From: Marisa cornuarietis
Taxonomy: Eukaryota > Mollusca > Gastropoda > Architaenioglossa > Ampullariidae
DNA length: 64,000 bases
Assembly: GCA_004794655.1 (NCBI GenBank)
Contig: SMMW01000622.1
Location: forward strand, 3,224,001 to 3,288,000
Direction: 5' to 3'
Shown here: one piece after another, positions 34,671 to 46,075 of the stretch
Numbering within the stretch: position 1 is the first letter of the stretch
Layout of the letters: each line of letters begins with the position of its first letter
Notes under the pieces: model-generated
Database searches by the model: none
Seen by the model: only the letters and a program-made list of their open reading frames with translations
What the model was told of the DNA's origin: nothing
Made by a program: the position numbers and the translations under genes

Positions 34671-37253
34671 ATGAGTGGAAGGCCCCGAGATAGATTTCGC
34701 AAGTATGAATCAGGTTCATCAAAAGCGCAGAAACGCAAGTTAAGAGAAGAATTTGTTAAAAGTCAAACAGGAGCGTTGGACAAGTACATGTGCTTTTCAA
34801 AGGAGGTCGTTAAACAGCAAGAAAATTTTGATTTAGTCCTGGATTCTAACTTGACATGTGAGGAAGGCAGTGGGAAAAATGACAATGATTGTTGTGATGA
34901 TGGTGATAATGAATCTTTGAGTGATTTATCGTCAGCTGCGAACTCCCAGAACTTAGCAGTTAGTGAGGACAAAAGCGGCTATTCTGAAAACATTGATGCA
35001 GGAAATAGTTCATACCCACATATCGAGATCGTAAAAGATATCTACGATCCGGGTCATTGGGAACATGTAACCAATGACGTACGGGATTTGCTGGTGGAGA
35101 AAGGTCCCATCAGATTACCTGACGACTATGAATATCCTATAAATGAAGAGAAGAGACATTTTTCACGGAATTTTTATATTCGGAAGATGGCAAACAACGA
35201 ATGTGTAGATAGGCGATGGCTGATTTATTCGCAGTTTAAAGATGCAGCATTCTGTTTTTGTTGCAAGCTGTATGGAAAATCTTCCGCGGGAAAATTGTCA
35301 AACGGAGGTTGTAATGATTGGAAACATCTCGGAGTAAAACTGCAAAAACACGAGCTTACTGCAGAGCATATTAACAACATGAAAACATGGTTTGAAGCTC
35401 TAAAGCGGATGTCCTGGAATGATGGCATAGACAGTATGATGTTGAAGCACATAAAGAAGGAAAAACTTCATTGGCGTGCAGTCCTGACAAGAATCCTGGC
35501 CGTCGTGCAGTATCTTGCTGAAAATAACTGTGCGTTTCGTGGGAAGACAGAAAAGCTCTATCAACCGAACAATGGTAAATTCTTAGGATTAATTCAAGTA
35601 CTTGCAAAATTTGATCCAACCATCCAAGAGCACGTTCGTCGTATTAAAGATGGGGAAACGCATGATCATTATCTAGGGCACCAAATCCAGAATGAGTTCA
35701 TAGAATTGATGGCATCTAAGGTGAAGAAGATAATTATCGATAAATTGAAACGTGCAAAGTATTTTTCAACGATCCTTGATTGCACACCTGACGTCAGTCA
35801 CAAAGAACAGCTGTCTCTGATTGTGCGCTTTGTCGATATCGATGACTGTGACATAAAAGTAGTGGAACATTTCATAGAATTTTTTATTGCTGAAGACACT
35901 ACAGGCAAAGGATTGTCGGAATTGTTGCTAGCAGCACTCGAAAAACTTGGCTTAAATATCGATGACTGTCGAGGACAGGGATACGATAATGGAGCTAATA
36001 TGAAAGGAAAACATCAAGGAGTGCAAGCCCATATACTTCGCGAGAATAGTCGGGCATTTTTCACACCCTGTGCCTGCCACAATCTCAATCTTGTGTTGGG
36101 AGATATGGCCAAGAGCAGCTCACAAGCAGTGACATTTTTGGGGGTTCTGCGAAGAATTTATGTGATATTTGCCGCTTCACCAGGAAGATGGAAGATTTTG
36201 GAAGATGCTGTCCCTTATAACACAGCAAAATCACTGTCGGACACAAGATGGGAATGCCGTTTACAGAGTGTAAAAGCATTGAGGTATCAAATGAGCGAAA
36301 TAAGGGAGGCCCTTTTCACTGTAGCGGACGAGTCCAGGGACCCTATGGTAAAAACCGAAGCCGAATCTCTTGCAAATTTTGAGGTGGGAAACTTTGAGTT
36401 CATACTTGCCACGATCATATGGTATGACATTCTGTTTGCTGTTAATACTGTGAGCAAATCGCTACAATCTGCCGACATGCAATTGGATGTAGCAATACAA
36501 CAAATTAAAGGACTCGTGACATACTTAACAAAGTATCGGGACACTGGTTTTCATTCTGCTATGATTACTGCAAAAGAAATTGCAAGCAAAATGGATGTGG
36601 AACAAGTATTTAAACAGAAAAGAAACCGACGAAAAAAGAGACAATTTGACTACGAGAGTACGGATGAAAGAACGTCATCAGGTGAACATGCTTTTAGAAC
36701 GGAATATTTCTTTTGCATAATGGAGCAAGCAATTATGGCTATGAATACACGGTTTGAACAACTACAACAATATGAGACACTCTTCGGATTTCTGTACAAC
36801 ATAAACACCATGCGACAATTGAATGATGAAGACTTGTTAAAATGTTGCATGGACCTTGACGTAGCGTTGCGCTCGGAGAGTTCACGTGATTTAGACGGTG
36901 CAGATTTGTGTTCAGAACTCAAGATTTTTCGAGAAATTTTGCCCGAAGGTGTAAAGTCATCCATGCAGTGCCTTCAGTACATTTGGAACATTCGGGATTC
37001 ATTTCCAAACACGGCAATAGCGTACAGAATCTTGCTAACAGTTCCAGTCACAGTCGCAAGCGCCGAAAGAAGCTTCTCCAAATTGAAGTTGGTCAAGAAC
37101 TATTTGAGGTCAACCATGTCTCAAGACAGGCTTTGCGGCTTGGGGATTCTTTCAATAGAAAAAGACATTGCTTCCAATCTGGACTACGAAGACGTCATCA
37201 ATGAATTTTCCACACGGAAGGCAAGAAAAGTGGATTTCATAATTCATAAATAA
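34671..37253 (+). CDS. hAT transposase, ZMYM1-like
   Basis: This 860-residue frame from a true ATG has no stop or frameshift. An acidic, low-complexity N-terminal part (to about 110) precedes a TTF-type zinc-finger DNA-binding region (about 163-250) with FSRNFYIRK, AFCFCCKLYG and HELTAEH. The RNase H-like catalytic fold follows: FSTILDCTPDVSHKEQLS (about 364) with a candidate first catalytic Asp, GQGYDNGANMKGKHQG (about 435) with a second, then CACHNLNLVLGD (about 467) with the hAT CxxH motif. The C-terminal dimerisation region has VTVASAERSFSKLKLVKNYL (about 793-812), which includes the third acidic residue. This order fits the TTF/DUF4371/hAT-C group, often annotated as zinc finger MYM-type protein 1-like. 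It cuts and pastes its own element by recognising the ends at 32533 and 37741. A poly(A) signal AATAAA overlaps the stop region (37250). Intact ends and frame favour a recently active transposon over a domesticated gene. Confidence 0.95.
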   Translation: MSGRPRDRFRKYESGSSKAQKRKLREEFVKSQTGALDKYMCFSKEVVKQQENFDLVLDSNLTCEEGSGKNDNDCCDDGDNESLSDLSSAANSQNLAVSEDKSGYSENIDAGNSSYPHIEIVKDIYDPGHWEHVTNDVRDLLVEKGPIRLPDDYEYPINEEKRHFSRNFYIRKMANNECVDRRWLIYSQFKDAAFCFCCKLYGKSSAGKLSNGGCNDWKHLGVKLQKHELTAEHINNMKTWFEALKRMSWNDGIDSMMLKHIKKEKLHWRAVLTRILAVVQYLAENNCAFRGKTEKLYQPNNGKFLGLIQVLAKFDPTIQEHVRRIKDGETHDHYLGHQIQNEFIELMASKVKKIIIDKLKRAKYFSTILDCTPDVSHKEQLSLIVRFVDIDDCDIKVVEHFIEFFIAEDTTGKGLSELLLAALEKLGLNIDDCRGQGYDNGANMKGKHQGVQAHILRENSRAFFTPCACHNLNLVLGDMAKSSSQAVTFLGVLRRIYVIFAASPGRWKILEDAVPYNTAKSLSDTRWECRLQSVKALRYQMSEIREALFTVADESRDPMVKTEAESLANFEVGNFEFILATIIWYDILFAVNTVSKSLQSADMQLDVAIQQIKGLVTYLTKYRDTGFHSAMITAKEIASKMDVEQVFKQKRNRRKKRQFDYESTDERTSSGEHAFRTEYFFCIMEQAIMAMNTRFEQLQQYETLFGFLYNINTMRQLNDEDLLKCCMDLDVALRSESSRDLDGADLCSELKIFREILPEGVKSSMQCLQYIWNIRDSFPNTAIAYRILLTVPVTVASAERSFSKLKLVKNYLRSTMSQDRLCGLGILSIEKDIASNLDYEDVINEFSTRKARKVDFIIHK

Positions 37254-37689
37254 ACATTAATGTAAAACTTTTAGCTTGAAAACTCTGAGACTGACGTTGA
37301 TATGCAGAAGGCTGCTATGTCCATATACAGCCTAGTCGTCATCTCTTTATTGCATGTCTCGTATTGACTCATTGCTAGCTGTGTTAAACAAGTTGTGACA
37401 AAAAAATTGACGTTCAGAAAACACTTCTAAGTTCTAATTAAGCAAATTATTGAACCCATGTCTTCACGCTACACCCGACAATAATAAGAAGCAGTTTTAA
37501 GTTATTGTCACCATATTATTTCGATTTAAGAAAAAACCGCTACTGTCACAAACGGTGGGAAAGGTTACGATCAATTAAAACACTAAATTCGTTCGTTATT
37601 TTGCGAAATTGATCCAGCCTATCTAACTGTATATAAATCAGTGCTTCCGGCATCATATTGATATTGATACACGTACTCCATTACCCCGG

Positions 37690-37741
37690 CCCCGCGCTGA
37701 TGGTCGGCCCCAGGCCCCGCGTATTCCTAACGCCGCCTCTG
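37690..37741 (-). repeat. hAT right terminal inverted repeat
   Basis: Read on the minus strand it begins CAGAGGCGGCGTTAGGAAT and continues into GGGGCCTGGGGCC. It is followed on the plus strand by CACACACA. Confidence 0.85.
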
Positions 37742-39370
37742 CACACACACACGCGCGCGTGCTTAAAAAAAAAAGAAGTGCATTTCTTGTCGTCCCAGCT
37801 TTTTGTTTCCAGCGCCCATACACACGAGTGTGAAGGGGAGGCGCCTGCGCAGAGTTCGCGCTCGTGTGTCGGGCGGCTGCCGACAGTAGGACCCTGTGTG
37901 TCATCGGCCGGTGTTTGGGCCCACAGGCGCCACTGGCCATCGCCAATCGTGCAGGAACCAACACCAACGAATACTTCTGCGGACCAGACAGACGCTGGGC
38001 ACCGCGGGAAAGGGTGGGAAGCCGGTGGGTGGGTGTGTGGGTTCTCATCAGGTGACTGAGGAGCAGTGCATATGCTACGCTAACCTCCTACATGTCCACC
38101 CCTACCTAATGTCTGTCTCATGTAGAATTAACAACAACAACAACAAAAATTAAAGCTGCACTCTCTCTCCCCAACAACACTTCCTCCCTTCAAGTCTTGT
38201 CGGTTGACGTCGGGGACATGTTCGGATCTCGATCGTCTATGACGCCGTGGTGGGGATCCTCACACGACAGAGAGGGGGGGGGAAGCGTTACCATCAGTTC
38301 TGCTACCTTTTTTTAAAATAGAAAAAAACACCCGAATCGAAGCAGCATTTTAGCGCACAGAGCGTCTCAAACCAGAAAGTTTGACCGCAAACTACGGACA
38401 GCTGCAGGCTGACCTCCACAGCGACACCACGCGGCTGAAAGTTGCAGCTAAATGTTCATTTAGAGGCGCAGTCAACCCTCGTCAAGAGACCAGGACTTTG
38501 TGACCGCCAGACCAACTGACTTGAGCCCACAGCCGAGATAAAAGGTCAGCCGTGGCAGTGTCAAAAAACCTAATTGTACAAAATGGACCGCGAGACGACA
38601 GACAGCAGACGATGTGGAGACAGTCTGCGAGCCGCTTGTCGCCGCCTCCACTTTTTGTGTAACCCCTCCCAACACAATCACCTTACTCCTCCCAACGGCC
38701 CTAAACACATGTTTCTTTTATCCGACCACCTCCCATCCTCCTGCACACACAGACTGCAACCACCCTGAACCGCCAGAAGGTAAACAGCTAGCGGACTGCT
38801 GCTTTGCACGACAGTGTGACCGGAGGAGTGGGAGAGTGAGAGGCCGGGGGTAAGAAGATGGGTTTAGGGTGGTGGGGGCAGGAAGATTGGGAGGTTTGAA
38901 CGTCAAGGACTGACTGCGAAAACTGTCCTCAAAGCATTCATTGATCCTCATGTGATGAAACCCAAAGTCTTCGTGTAGGGAAGATGCTAAGTCGATTCAC
39001 TCCTTATAATCTGCCATAAATGTTTCCACTTACTGGTCTGTCCGACAAATCTTCTTATCGACGAGGAGCACTTTATATTACCTACCCGTAAATCTTCTAA
39101 GCGCATAAAAGGTCAAAGATGAAGGGTTCTCATACCCTAGTGGCCTTCGGGGCAGTCAACGTAAGTGGTTCACGGTGTCTAATATATACGGCTTTTTCGA
39201 AGTCCAACCCTCTTCAAAGTCGTACCCTTACCTTACAGGATAAATAAGTTATTAATTTCTGATGATATAGTATACCGAGTTGGCATGAAAAGTTTTCCAG
39301 CCTGCAGGACTATAATCAGCGACCGAGATCCAGAGTAGAGTTGTTAGTACAGAGCACAAAAAGCACCCAG
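37742..39370. other. Intergenic, no gene recognised
   Basis: A CG-alternating run follows the hAT at 37752-37760, with an A-rich tract near 37765. Overlapping frames at 37653-38153 are on both strands and carry no motif. Confidence 0.4.
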
Positions 39371-39371
39371 G

Positions 39372-40570
39372 CTCCAACAGCGATCATAACTTCGTCTTAG
39401 CCTGAAGTTGACGATAAAACACCACGTGTCCAACCTCCCGAATTTCATTTGATTTGAAAAAGCTGCGCGACCCATGGAAAGTTGCGGAAATCTGCAAATA
39501 CTGAAGTTGGAGGTAAATTCAACGACTGTGATGTAGACACCCTCGCCAGACGTATTAAGGTGGTTCTACCTCAATAGCCCAAGAAGTGCTTGGGAGGCAA
39601 AGAGAGATGAAACGACTTGGGTCACGAATTATATATCATCGATTTCAGTGATCAAAGAAAAAGCTTTGAAGAAATAAGGAGAAAGTAACCCCAACCATAT
39701 TCCAAATACAAAGCAGTGAACTGTGACATTAGGATGGGGACGAAGACAGCTAAGGAGAACCGGATCGAGGACCAATGCCGGACCATAGCACGAGATGACA
39801 GCTATTAAACAGTCTTACCAAGAAGACCATAATGGTCATCTTACAAAAGGTTCAGCTGCACTAAACTGATGGATTGAAGATTTTAACGACCTGTAACCAT
39901 GCCAACGTCCTCCAAAGCAGCCTGACTACAACCAGCAAGCCTGCAGACCCGCCAGTACGAGAGCTCGATGAGTCAAGTACTGATTGATAAAGAAATGGGA
40001 GCTTTCTTTCACACAACAGTGGGCGTCAGCTAGGGTCCCTCCTATAGCCAGTGCTGTTCAACGTCTTGTTGAAGAACATCATTCGAGAAACTTTCTGGAC
40101 TACCACACCTTCCTCTCCAATGGTAGAAGGCCTGCATGCAAACTTCGCATTGGGGTACAGACAGTCCCTCGCATCTTACATCCTGCTATAAGAATGCGAG
40201 ATGTGGATTTTGCTTACCGATGAAGAGAGAAGAAAACAGCCACTCAAGACCAAGTGCCAGAGAAGGCTGCTCCTAATCTCCTGCAGGAAGCGCAAACCCA
40301 TTGACTGTACGGAGCACGGTAGCCACCCTCGTAAGACACCAGGAACGTCTTGTGACAATAAAGTGGCGCTTGCTGCTCCAGTTCAGTCATGTGACCTGGC
40401 TAAGACACTCAATGACTATCTCTCAAAGTACCTTGAAGAAGGAGGGTAGGGACGTCAACGTCCAGATGGTTAAGAAACGTGATGGAGGGGATTATGCAGG
40501 ACCTGCTCACCGCCGTTCAAGACAGATCTACGTCAGCCGCTACATCTGTCTATTGTTTCCCCTCAACGAC
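39372..40570 (+). mobile_element. Decayed, internally deleted LINE (family A)
   Basis: In order on the plus strand the remnants are: SDH plus NFVLA (codons from 39379), the end of an endonuclease domain; LKLTIKHHVSN; FDLKKLRDP and VAEICKY; a linker including AQEVLGRQ; ALNRWIEDF-like and NHANVLQSS text near 39850-39920; PPVRELDE (about 39950-39970); then FFHTTVGVS, the template-contact motif usually written TTVGVRQG, with PVLFNVLL (about 40005-40070); ECEMWILLTD (about 40195); and VATL..QERLVT (about 40325). The palm between VRELDE and FFHTTV and the ADD-box segment after about 40150 are missing, so the copy carries at least two internal deletions as well as stops and frameshifts. It cannot encode an active polymerase. 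Confidence 0.8.
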
Positions 40571-40732
40571 CAGTACTAAGAGACCAGCACAATCACTCAA
40601 CAGCTGGTACCGGTCAAGGGATATATTTATTACAAAGCACATTTCCGAAACTGCCGGAAGCCCTTGTAAGCACATACCCGTAAGCTGCAGTTTCAAACAC
40701 ACCCAAGATTCGAGTGTTTACTATCCTTCCTG

Positions 40733-40800
40733 TTGTTGTTGTTGTTGTTGTCTTTGAAAGGGAAAGTGCTTCCACCGAAAGGCGATTTCGCACTGTGGAG
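40733..40800 (-). mobile_element. SINE 3' tail fragment
   Basis: The minus strand reads CACAGTGCGAAATCGCC, then GGTGGAAGCACTTTCCC and an (AAC)n tail. This matches the tail of the SINE at 42.65 kb (GTAGTGCGAAGTTGC, GGTGGAAACACTTTCC). The (GTT)n seen on plus at 40732-40750 is the tail. No tRNA-like head is recognisable to its right, so this is a 5'-truncated or diverged copy. Confidence 0.6.
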
Positions 40801-42647
40801 GGGGGGGCAAGGGGGGAGCAGAGGGGGAAGCTGGAGGTGATGGTGGTAAGGAAGGAAGGGACCGGGAGAAGGGTTGTCGTTCTCTTTCGCCGCAGGTGTT
40901 GTTTACTGGTGTTGGTGCCCTCTGCCATCTGTAGTGCCGTGCTCTTATGTCCTGTAGGCCTGCCAAGTCCGCAGAGGTGGCGTACTCTCCATGATATCCT
41001 TCCTGCTTTGTCCGAACCCCGCTTTATTCAGCCACTGCAGCCAGGTGTGTCATGTCAGCATCAGACAGTTCCTCAGGCGACAGCCGACAGGAAGGTGGGG
41101 CGATCGGAGGTGGTGGGAGGGGGGAGGAGAGCTGCCTTCTGCTGTCACATGGTCTGGACCTTGTGCCTCTTCCAGTCGGGTATCAGTGGACCCGACGCCA
41201 GCATCGGACTTCGGCTTATCTAACGACAAGCTTCTACTCGCTTATTCGATATCAATCATTCTTTTAATAAGAGACTGCACTCACATGTGTGTTAACGTGC
41301 GCTTGCGTGTGCGTCCGTATACGTGTGCGTAAGATCTGCAAGCACAGGTAGAAAGAAAGATGAAGCAGACAACACGTGGCACGTAGTTGAAGGCAGAAGC
41401 TACATTGAGTGGCAGAGACGTTGCACGGTGCGGTCAGTGACACGTATGGCGGACTGCGCGGTCAGTAAAACGCGTCCCCCGTGGCCAAGAAATGTTTCTC
41501 TTCAAACGCCCTCCCACTTCCTGCACAGAGACTCTTTTGCCCCCCCCGCCATCTTGCAAGACCTTCCCTTGCACGCGGCACCCTTCAACCCATCCTCCTC
41601 CGCAATCTGGCAACTTCCTGCACCATTAACCCTTCGCCGTCTTCTCTCACATCTTTACGCCACATCCCCGCCCTCCGGCCCCCTAGAACGTACCGGCACG
41701 ATTTAACCCTCTGCCTCATCCTCATCCCTATACGCGGCAAAGTTCTCGCCACACAGCGCACGCGCACTGCACCAGTCGTCTGCTGGAGTGAAGGTTCTGG
41801 AGTTCAATCGGTAAAACCGTGTCAGCTGCTAGCCATGGCTTTCACCTGCGACAGGTTTTACTTCACTATTGTCCTGCTGCTCGTTTTAGAGGTTGACGAC
41901 TACTGTCAGAAGGAAAACGGGTTTAAAGGACTTTAATGAAACATAAACGCAGGGAATGCCCGGGCAGTTTAAAGAAGTCTCTACATATATATATATATAC
42001 ATAGAAAAAGAGATTTAAACCGTTTTTGGTTTGAGAGGTTTGAGACCTCCGAGTGAGATCTCTATCGAATGAAGAATTGGCATGGGACATATCGACCACC
42101 CTAAACGGTTTCAAGGAGCGATCAACAAGCTAAGATAAGAAGGTGGTCAGGTTGTCCTAGTGAGTGTGACACACCATTGCGTCAACAACTGCCACACTTA
42201 GCAGCCACCAACTCCCACTGTGTACACCGGCATGTACACATGCACACAGTATTGTGAACACACGCGTGCATCTCCCTCACATAATAGATTATTATAAGCG
42301 TACACACACAGTCACACTGAAAGATGGGTGCGCGCACGAAACCATACAATATACTATTACAACAAATCATCGCTTAGATTCCCTCACAACATCTTGTTTT
42401 CCTAAAGCAAGGCCGCAGACACGGCGTAGGAAGCGGCTGGACATCTCATGTGTTAATGTTGACTAGTGAGGCACAGCTCACACCAAGGACCCTGTGAGTT
42501 CCTACGACTTTGGGCACCGTCTGTCCCCATCTCCCGTTGCACGCCATTTACACCTTCCAGTCTGAACCATACATATGTAAACGCTGGGCCATGCCTACTC
42601 CCCTTTCCTTAATCTGGATTACATTTATAAACCGGACCATCAGAAAA
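40801..42647. other. Intergenic, no gene recognised
   Basis: A G-rich, purine-rich strand runs from 40800 to 40875. Frames of 113-169 codons here overlap each other in several phases and show no domain. A (TA)n run lies at 41985-42000. Confidence 0.35.
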
Positions 42648-42875
42648 TGGTTGGTTAGGTTAGTAGGAAAGTGTTTCCACCTTGAAGCAACTTCGCACTA
42701 CGGGTCAGAGGAATTATGGAAAGGGAGGAAACCGAAATAAACGGATAAAAACTCCGACGGTTAGCCCGTCTACAGTGTCCCGAGACTAGATTTGAACCCA
42801 AGACCTTTCTCTGCAGTGATGACAAGGGATTTACACTGCCGGCGCCCCATGTGAGCCGCCAGGACAGCAGGCCAC
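42648..42875 (-). mobile_element. tRNA-derived SINE
   Basis: On the minus strand the head carries an A-box-like CTGGCGGCTCACATGG and a B box GGTTCAAATCT (about 42788-42798), 60 bases apart, followed by AGTCTCGGGAC. The body includes CCGTTTATTTCGGTTTCC. The tail has GTAGTGCGAAGTTGCTTC, GGTGGAAACACTTTCC and ends in CTAACCTAACCAACC. Head and tail match the copies at 22.24 and 40.73 kb respectively, defining one SINE family. Confidence 0.75.
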
Positions 42876-45744
42876 GACTCGTTATCGACGGTTTCAAGTC
42901 AATGAGAATAGAGGTTTAGTTGAAGGCAGACGTTAGGAAGGAAGGACTCAGATGTCATTTAATGGATTATTTCAGTCTACTATTGATAATTACTGAGCTG
43001 TGTTTAACTAACAATGTCAGATCAAACAAATTAAGTCCAGCGAATTGATGCGTGCCAGCTGTTTCTATGGTGACAAGAAACTCGATCTAGGTGATGCAAA
43101 CCGACGTTTGCCACAGTTCCAGATCTTAACCTGACTTTGTCAAAGACGCGAGAGGGACTGGGAAGATGCAATGTCTGCACGTGATGGGGTCAGACTGTTC
43201 ACACAGTTTAGCAAGTAATCACAGACCGTCCAAGTTACAAACCGCGTCATTTACTGAACCAAAACAAGTGGTTCAGAAGTTTCTGTCCTCATCATGACTC
43301 TACTCGATCTGAACTAGAAGAAATAAAGAGAAAGGCAATGTAGCAAGTGCAAGCAACTCTCTTACCATGAGACAAGCGATGCCCAGAAAAAAAAACGGGT
43401 TCAGCTGGCACCAGACTTCCATCCACGGGCCCCGGGGAAGCAAGGACCCACAGCGAGCACGAGCGGGAATGTGGCCACGACACGCCCTGTCACCTTCCCA
43501 CTCCTTCCCTTTGATGTGGCGCGTGTTGGACCCGCAAGAGGTTGCACCTGGCAGCGAATGGTCACTCGGGCGGAAGAAGTCATCGGTCCTCTTTTCTTCA
43601 GCGACGGCGTATGCTACACGCGGATTGCGCAGAATAACTTCCGCCGGCACTCAGAGACGTTAGGGTGACCCGCGGGACGTGCCAAGCCCCTGATCGAGTT
43701 CTTTAACACCACAGCAGGCCTGTCGATATGAGTGAGCACGCATACTGACGAGGTTTCTCTTTTTCTCGTCAGAAGAAATGCAAGAAAAAGAAAAAAAAAA
43801 CTCACTGCGCTGTTTGATGTCAGTAGCCCGTGGATAACTTCTTCAACCACGTTGTGGCAGCAAACTCTTCAGAACTTCTGGCCCGAAGATCGGTGTCAAG
43901 CAATGTTGGTGACATTTTGCTCGATCGGAGCTACAGGATTCGAGATCATGAGGCCTGGTAGAAAGGTGACGGCTTTTTTTGTGGGGATGGGGGAGGAAGT
44001 GGTTTAAGAGGGGATGGGACAGTATACCCCTTACCCATTCAACGCACCCCCGGGGTGCGTCCTTGGCGACAAGGGGCAGCACTGAGGTGAAAAGGGAGGC
44101 GATCGCAGACAGAGCGCCGCGCTCCTCTTCTGTCGATGGGGGTGGCCAACAATGGGCCGGCGAAGGCATGATTGTAAGCCTTTATAGCCTCTATTGCAAT
44201 CATTTCACGGCCCAGCAGCCGGTTTTAATTGATAGTTTTCTTCGACGCTCGGCGGCGCCAGCGCCCAGACACCTTTCACTTTTGCTCGCCACTTCCCAAC
44301 AATTACTTGGAACGCGTCCCGGTGGCCCCCCCCACCCAGCCACCCGAACACTCCCCCTCCCCCCACCAACACTCTTTTCCCCCTCGCCGTAGTCGCTCAG
44401 CCAGTCAGGCTACCAGCACTGGGAATCACTCGTCCCCCCCCCTCAAGCAGCTCATACCCTCATCAAACTTCTCATTTAGCAATTTGCTTCTCCAACCACT
44501 CTCACCCTGGCGCGAATTTCCACCTCCAAGTGTTTCACGGAGATGGGGGTTGCTTTAGGGAGGGTGTGAACACGGAAGAGGGGGGGGGGCTTAGAGTGAG
44601 AGAGAGAGGAATGTGAGACAGAAAAGGCTCAATGGAAATTGGTCGGTGATTTTTTTCCCAGCTTTGCTATACGCAGTAACATAGGGGTAGCGTTACCCTG
44701 TCTAGCCGCTCTCTTCGATGTGTGTGTGTGTGTCAAAGAACCTTACCAAGTACCCCTCAGCCTCTTCGTCTTTTACTAATCTGTTTGCGCCTGTCTCCCC
44801 AATTGCCACCCTCCACGGGTGAAACAGCTCTCGGCCAAACATGAAACGTAGATAATCAGGTCATGTTAGCGGCGCTGTTGGGGAGGCATCAGAACCTAAG
44901 AGCAGCGGTACGCATACACTGTGTGTGTGTGTGTGTGCGGGCGTTTCTTTTTCTTTTTAGCATCAGATAGCACGAGTTCCCAACAGTCTACTATCTAGAC
45001 AAACAGCCAGCCCGACACGCAGACAGACAAAGCAAGACGCATCTCTCTTTCTCTCTCCTGGATCAATGACAGACGGACCTAATCCGAAGCAGTGAGGCCC
45101 ACTACTTTCTTTTGATGAGCAAGTACACCAAGTCGCAAATGTTTATTTATAGAGCGGGATTCTCCACATTCACAGACTTGCGCTACACGTCGACCACTGT
45201 CAACAATGTCGGAGAGAAAAGGTACGCGGTGCCGACGAGCGATGCTCATCAAAGGGGAAAGGATGCTGATGAGGCCTTTAGTGGTGCACCCCGCCACCTT
45301 TCTGACACGTCGGGTGCAGAGGGTCAGAACACGAGACTTTCCCTGCTCCCCCACCCCCCTTCAACACACACCGAGTCTCCCTAACATTCCCTTACCTACA
45401 GCAAAGCTTCGTCTGTAGCCCGAGACTCGAGACTAATATCTGAGTGATGAAGAGTTCATCAAGTGTTTCTTCTACGTGCTGAGTCGATGTCTAAACCATG
45501 TTGCAACCCCTACCCCGACTGACCATAATCTTCATCCTTTGGATCCTTTTTAACATTTGGACTATTCACATTACAACCATGCGATCATCAAAAGTCAACT
45601 GATGCAAGAATGGCACTGTTGCGTTTCGAACATTTTGAACGCTCAGATGTCAATATTCTTCATCTGGAATTTTCTAGAAACGAAGTTTCCTGCCTCTGGA
45701 AACTGAAAGATAAACTGAGCGATACCATACCTTGTCAAAAGCAC
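42876..45744. other. Intergenic, no gene recognised
   Basis: C-rich and G-rich tracts occur near 44325-44450 and 44580. There are small TG runs near 44718 and 44920. Frames of 90-137 codons overlap on both strands with no motif. Confidence 0.35.
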
Positions 45745-45813
45745 TTGAGGGAGGGGTGGGGAAAATCTTGAGGGAGGCCTGGGAAATATCTGGAGGGAGG
45801 GCTGGGGAATATT
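45745..45813. repeat. 23-bp tandem repeat, three copies
   Basis: Units start at 45745, 45768 and 45791, each TTGAGGGAGG (or TGGAGGGAGG) followed by a CTGGGGAAATATC-like end. Confidence 0.92.
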
Positions 45814-45939
45814 TAGCAGGAAATCGCTTGATAAATGATACGAGAGAGTGAGAAATGCCGTTAACCCTTAGCACAAGGTCTTTGCGGCGGCAATTAATCA
45901 ATTTTTTATAGGGTGATAGAGCTTGACAATTACTGCATA

Positions 45940-46075
45940 TTTACAACACATGTACACCTATGTGATCTTTACAATACATATTGACCTATTTGCTCTTTAC
46001 GTATATACCTATAAGATCTTTACAGAGCATGACCACCCATAGGATCTTTACAAAGGGTGTTCGCCCACTTGCCAG
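45940..46075. repeat. 28-bp degenerate tandem repeat, five copies
   Basis: Units begin TTTAC at 45940, 45968, 45996, 46019 and 46047 (spacing 28, 28, 23, 28) and most end in GATC. Consensus text is TTTACAA.ACAT..ACC with CCTAT..GATC. The third copy has lost five bases. Confidence 0.9.

Larger units (their letters stand above)
32533..37741 (+). mobile_element. Complete hAT DNA transposon
   Basis: The left end starts CAGCGGCGGCGTT; the right end read in reverse starts CAGAGGCGGCGTT. Beyond these 13 bases (12 identical) the ends share GC-rich subterminal motifs (CCCAGGCCCCGC and GGGGCC repeats). CAGNGG ends are diagnostic of hAT elements. The flanks are CACACACA on both sides (32525-32532 and 37742-37749), matching the 8-bp duplication that hAT transposition makes, but the target was a CA microsatellite, so the duplication is not independently informative. 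The element is 5209 bp and holds one long coding frame (34671-37253). A different inverted-repeat element is inserted at 32625-33936; without it the element would be about 3.9 kb. Confidence 0.9.

Noticed and set aside
36908..37204. 98-codon plus-strand frame inside the transposase gene
   Set aside because: It is a shadow frame of the transposase.
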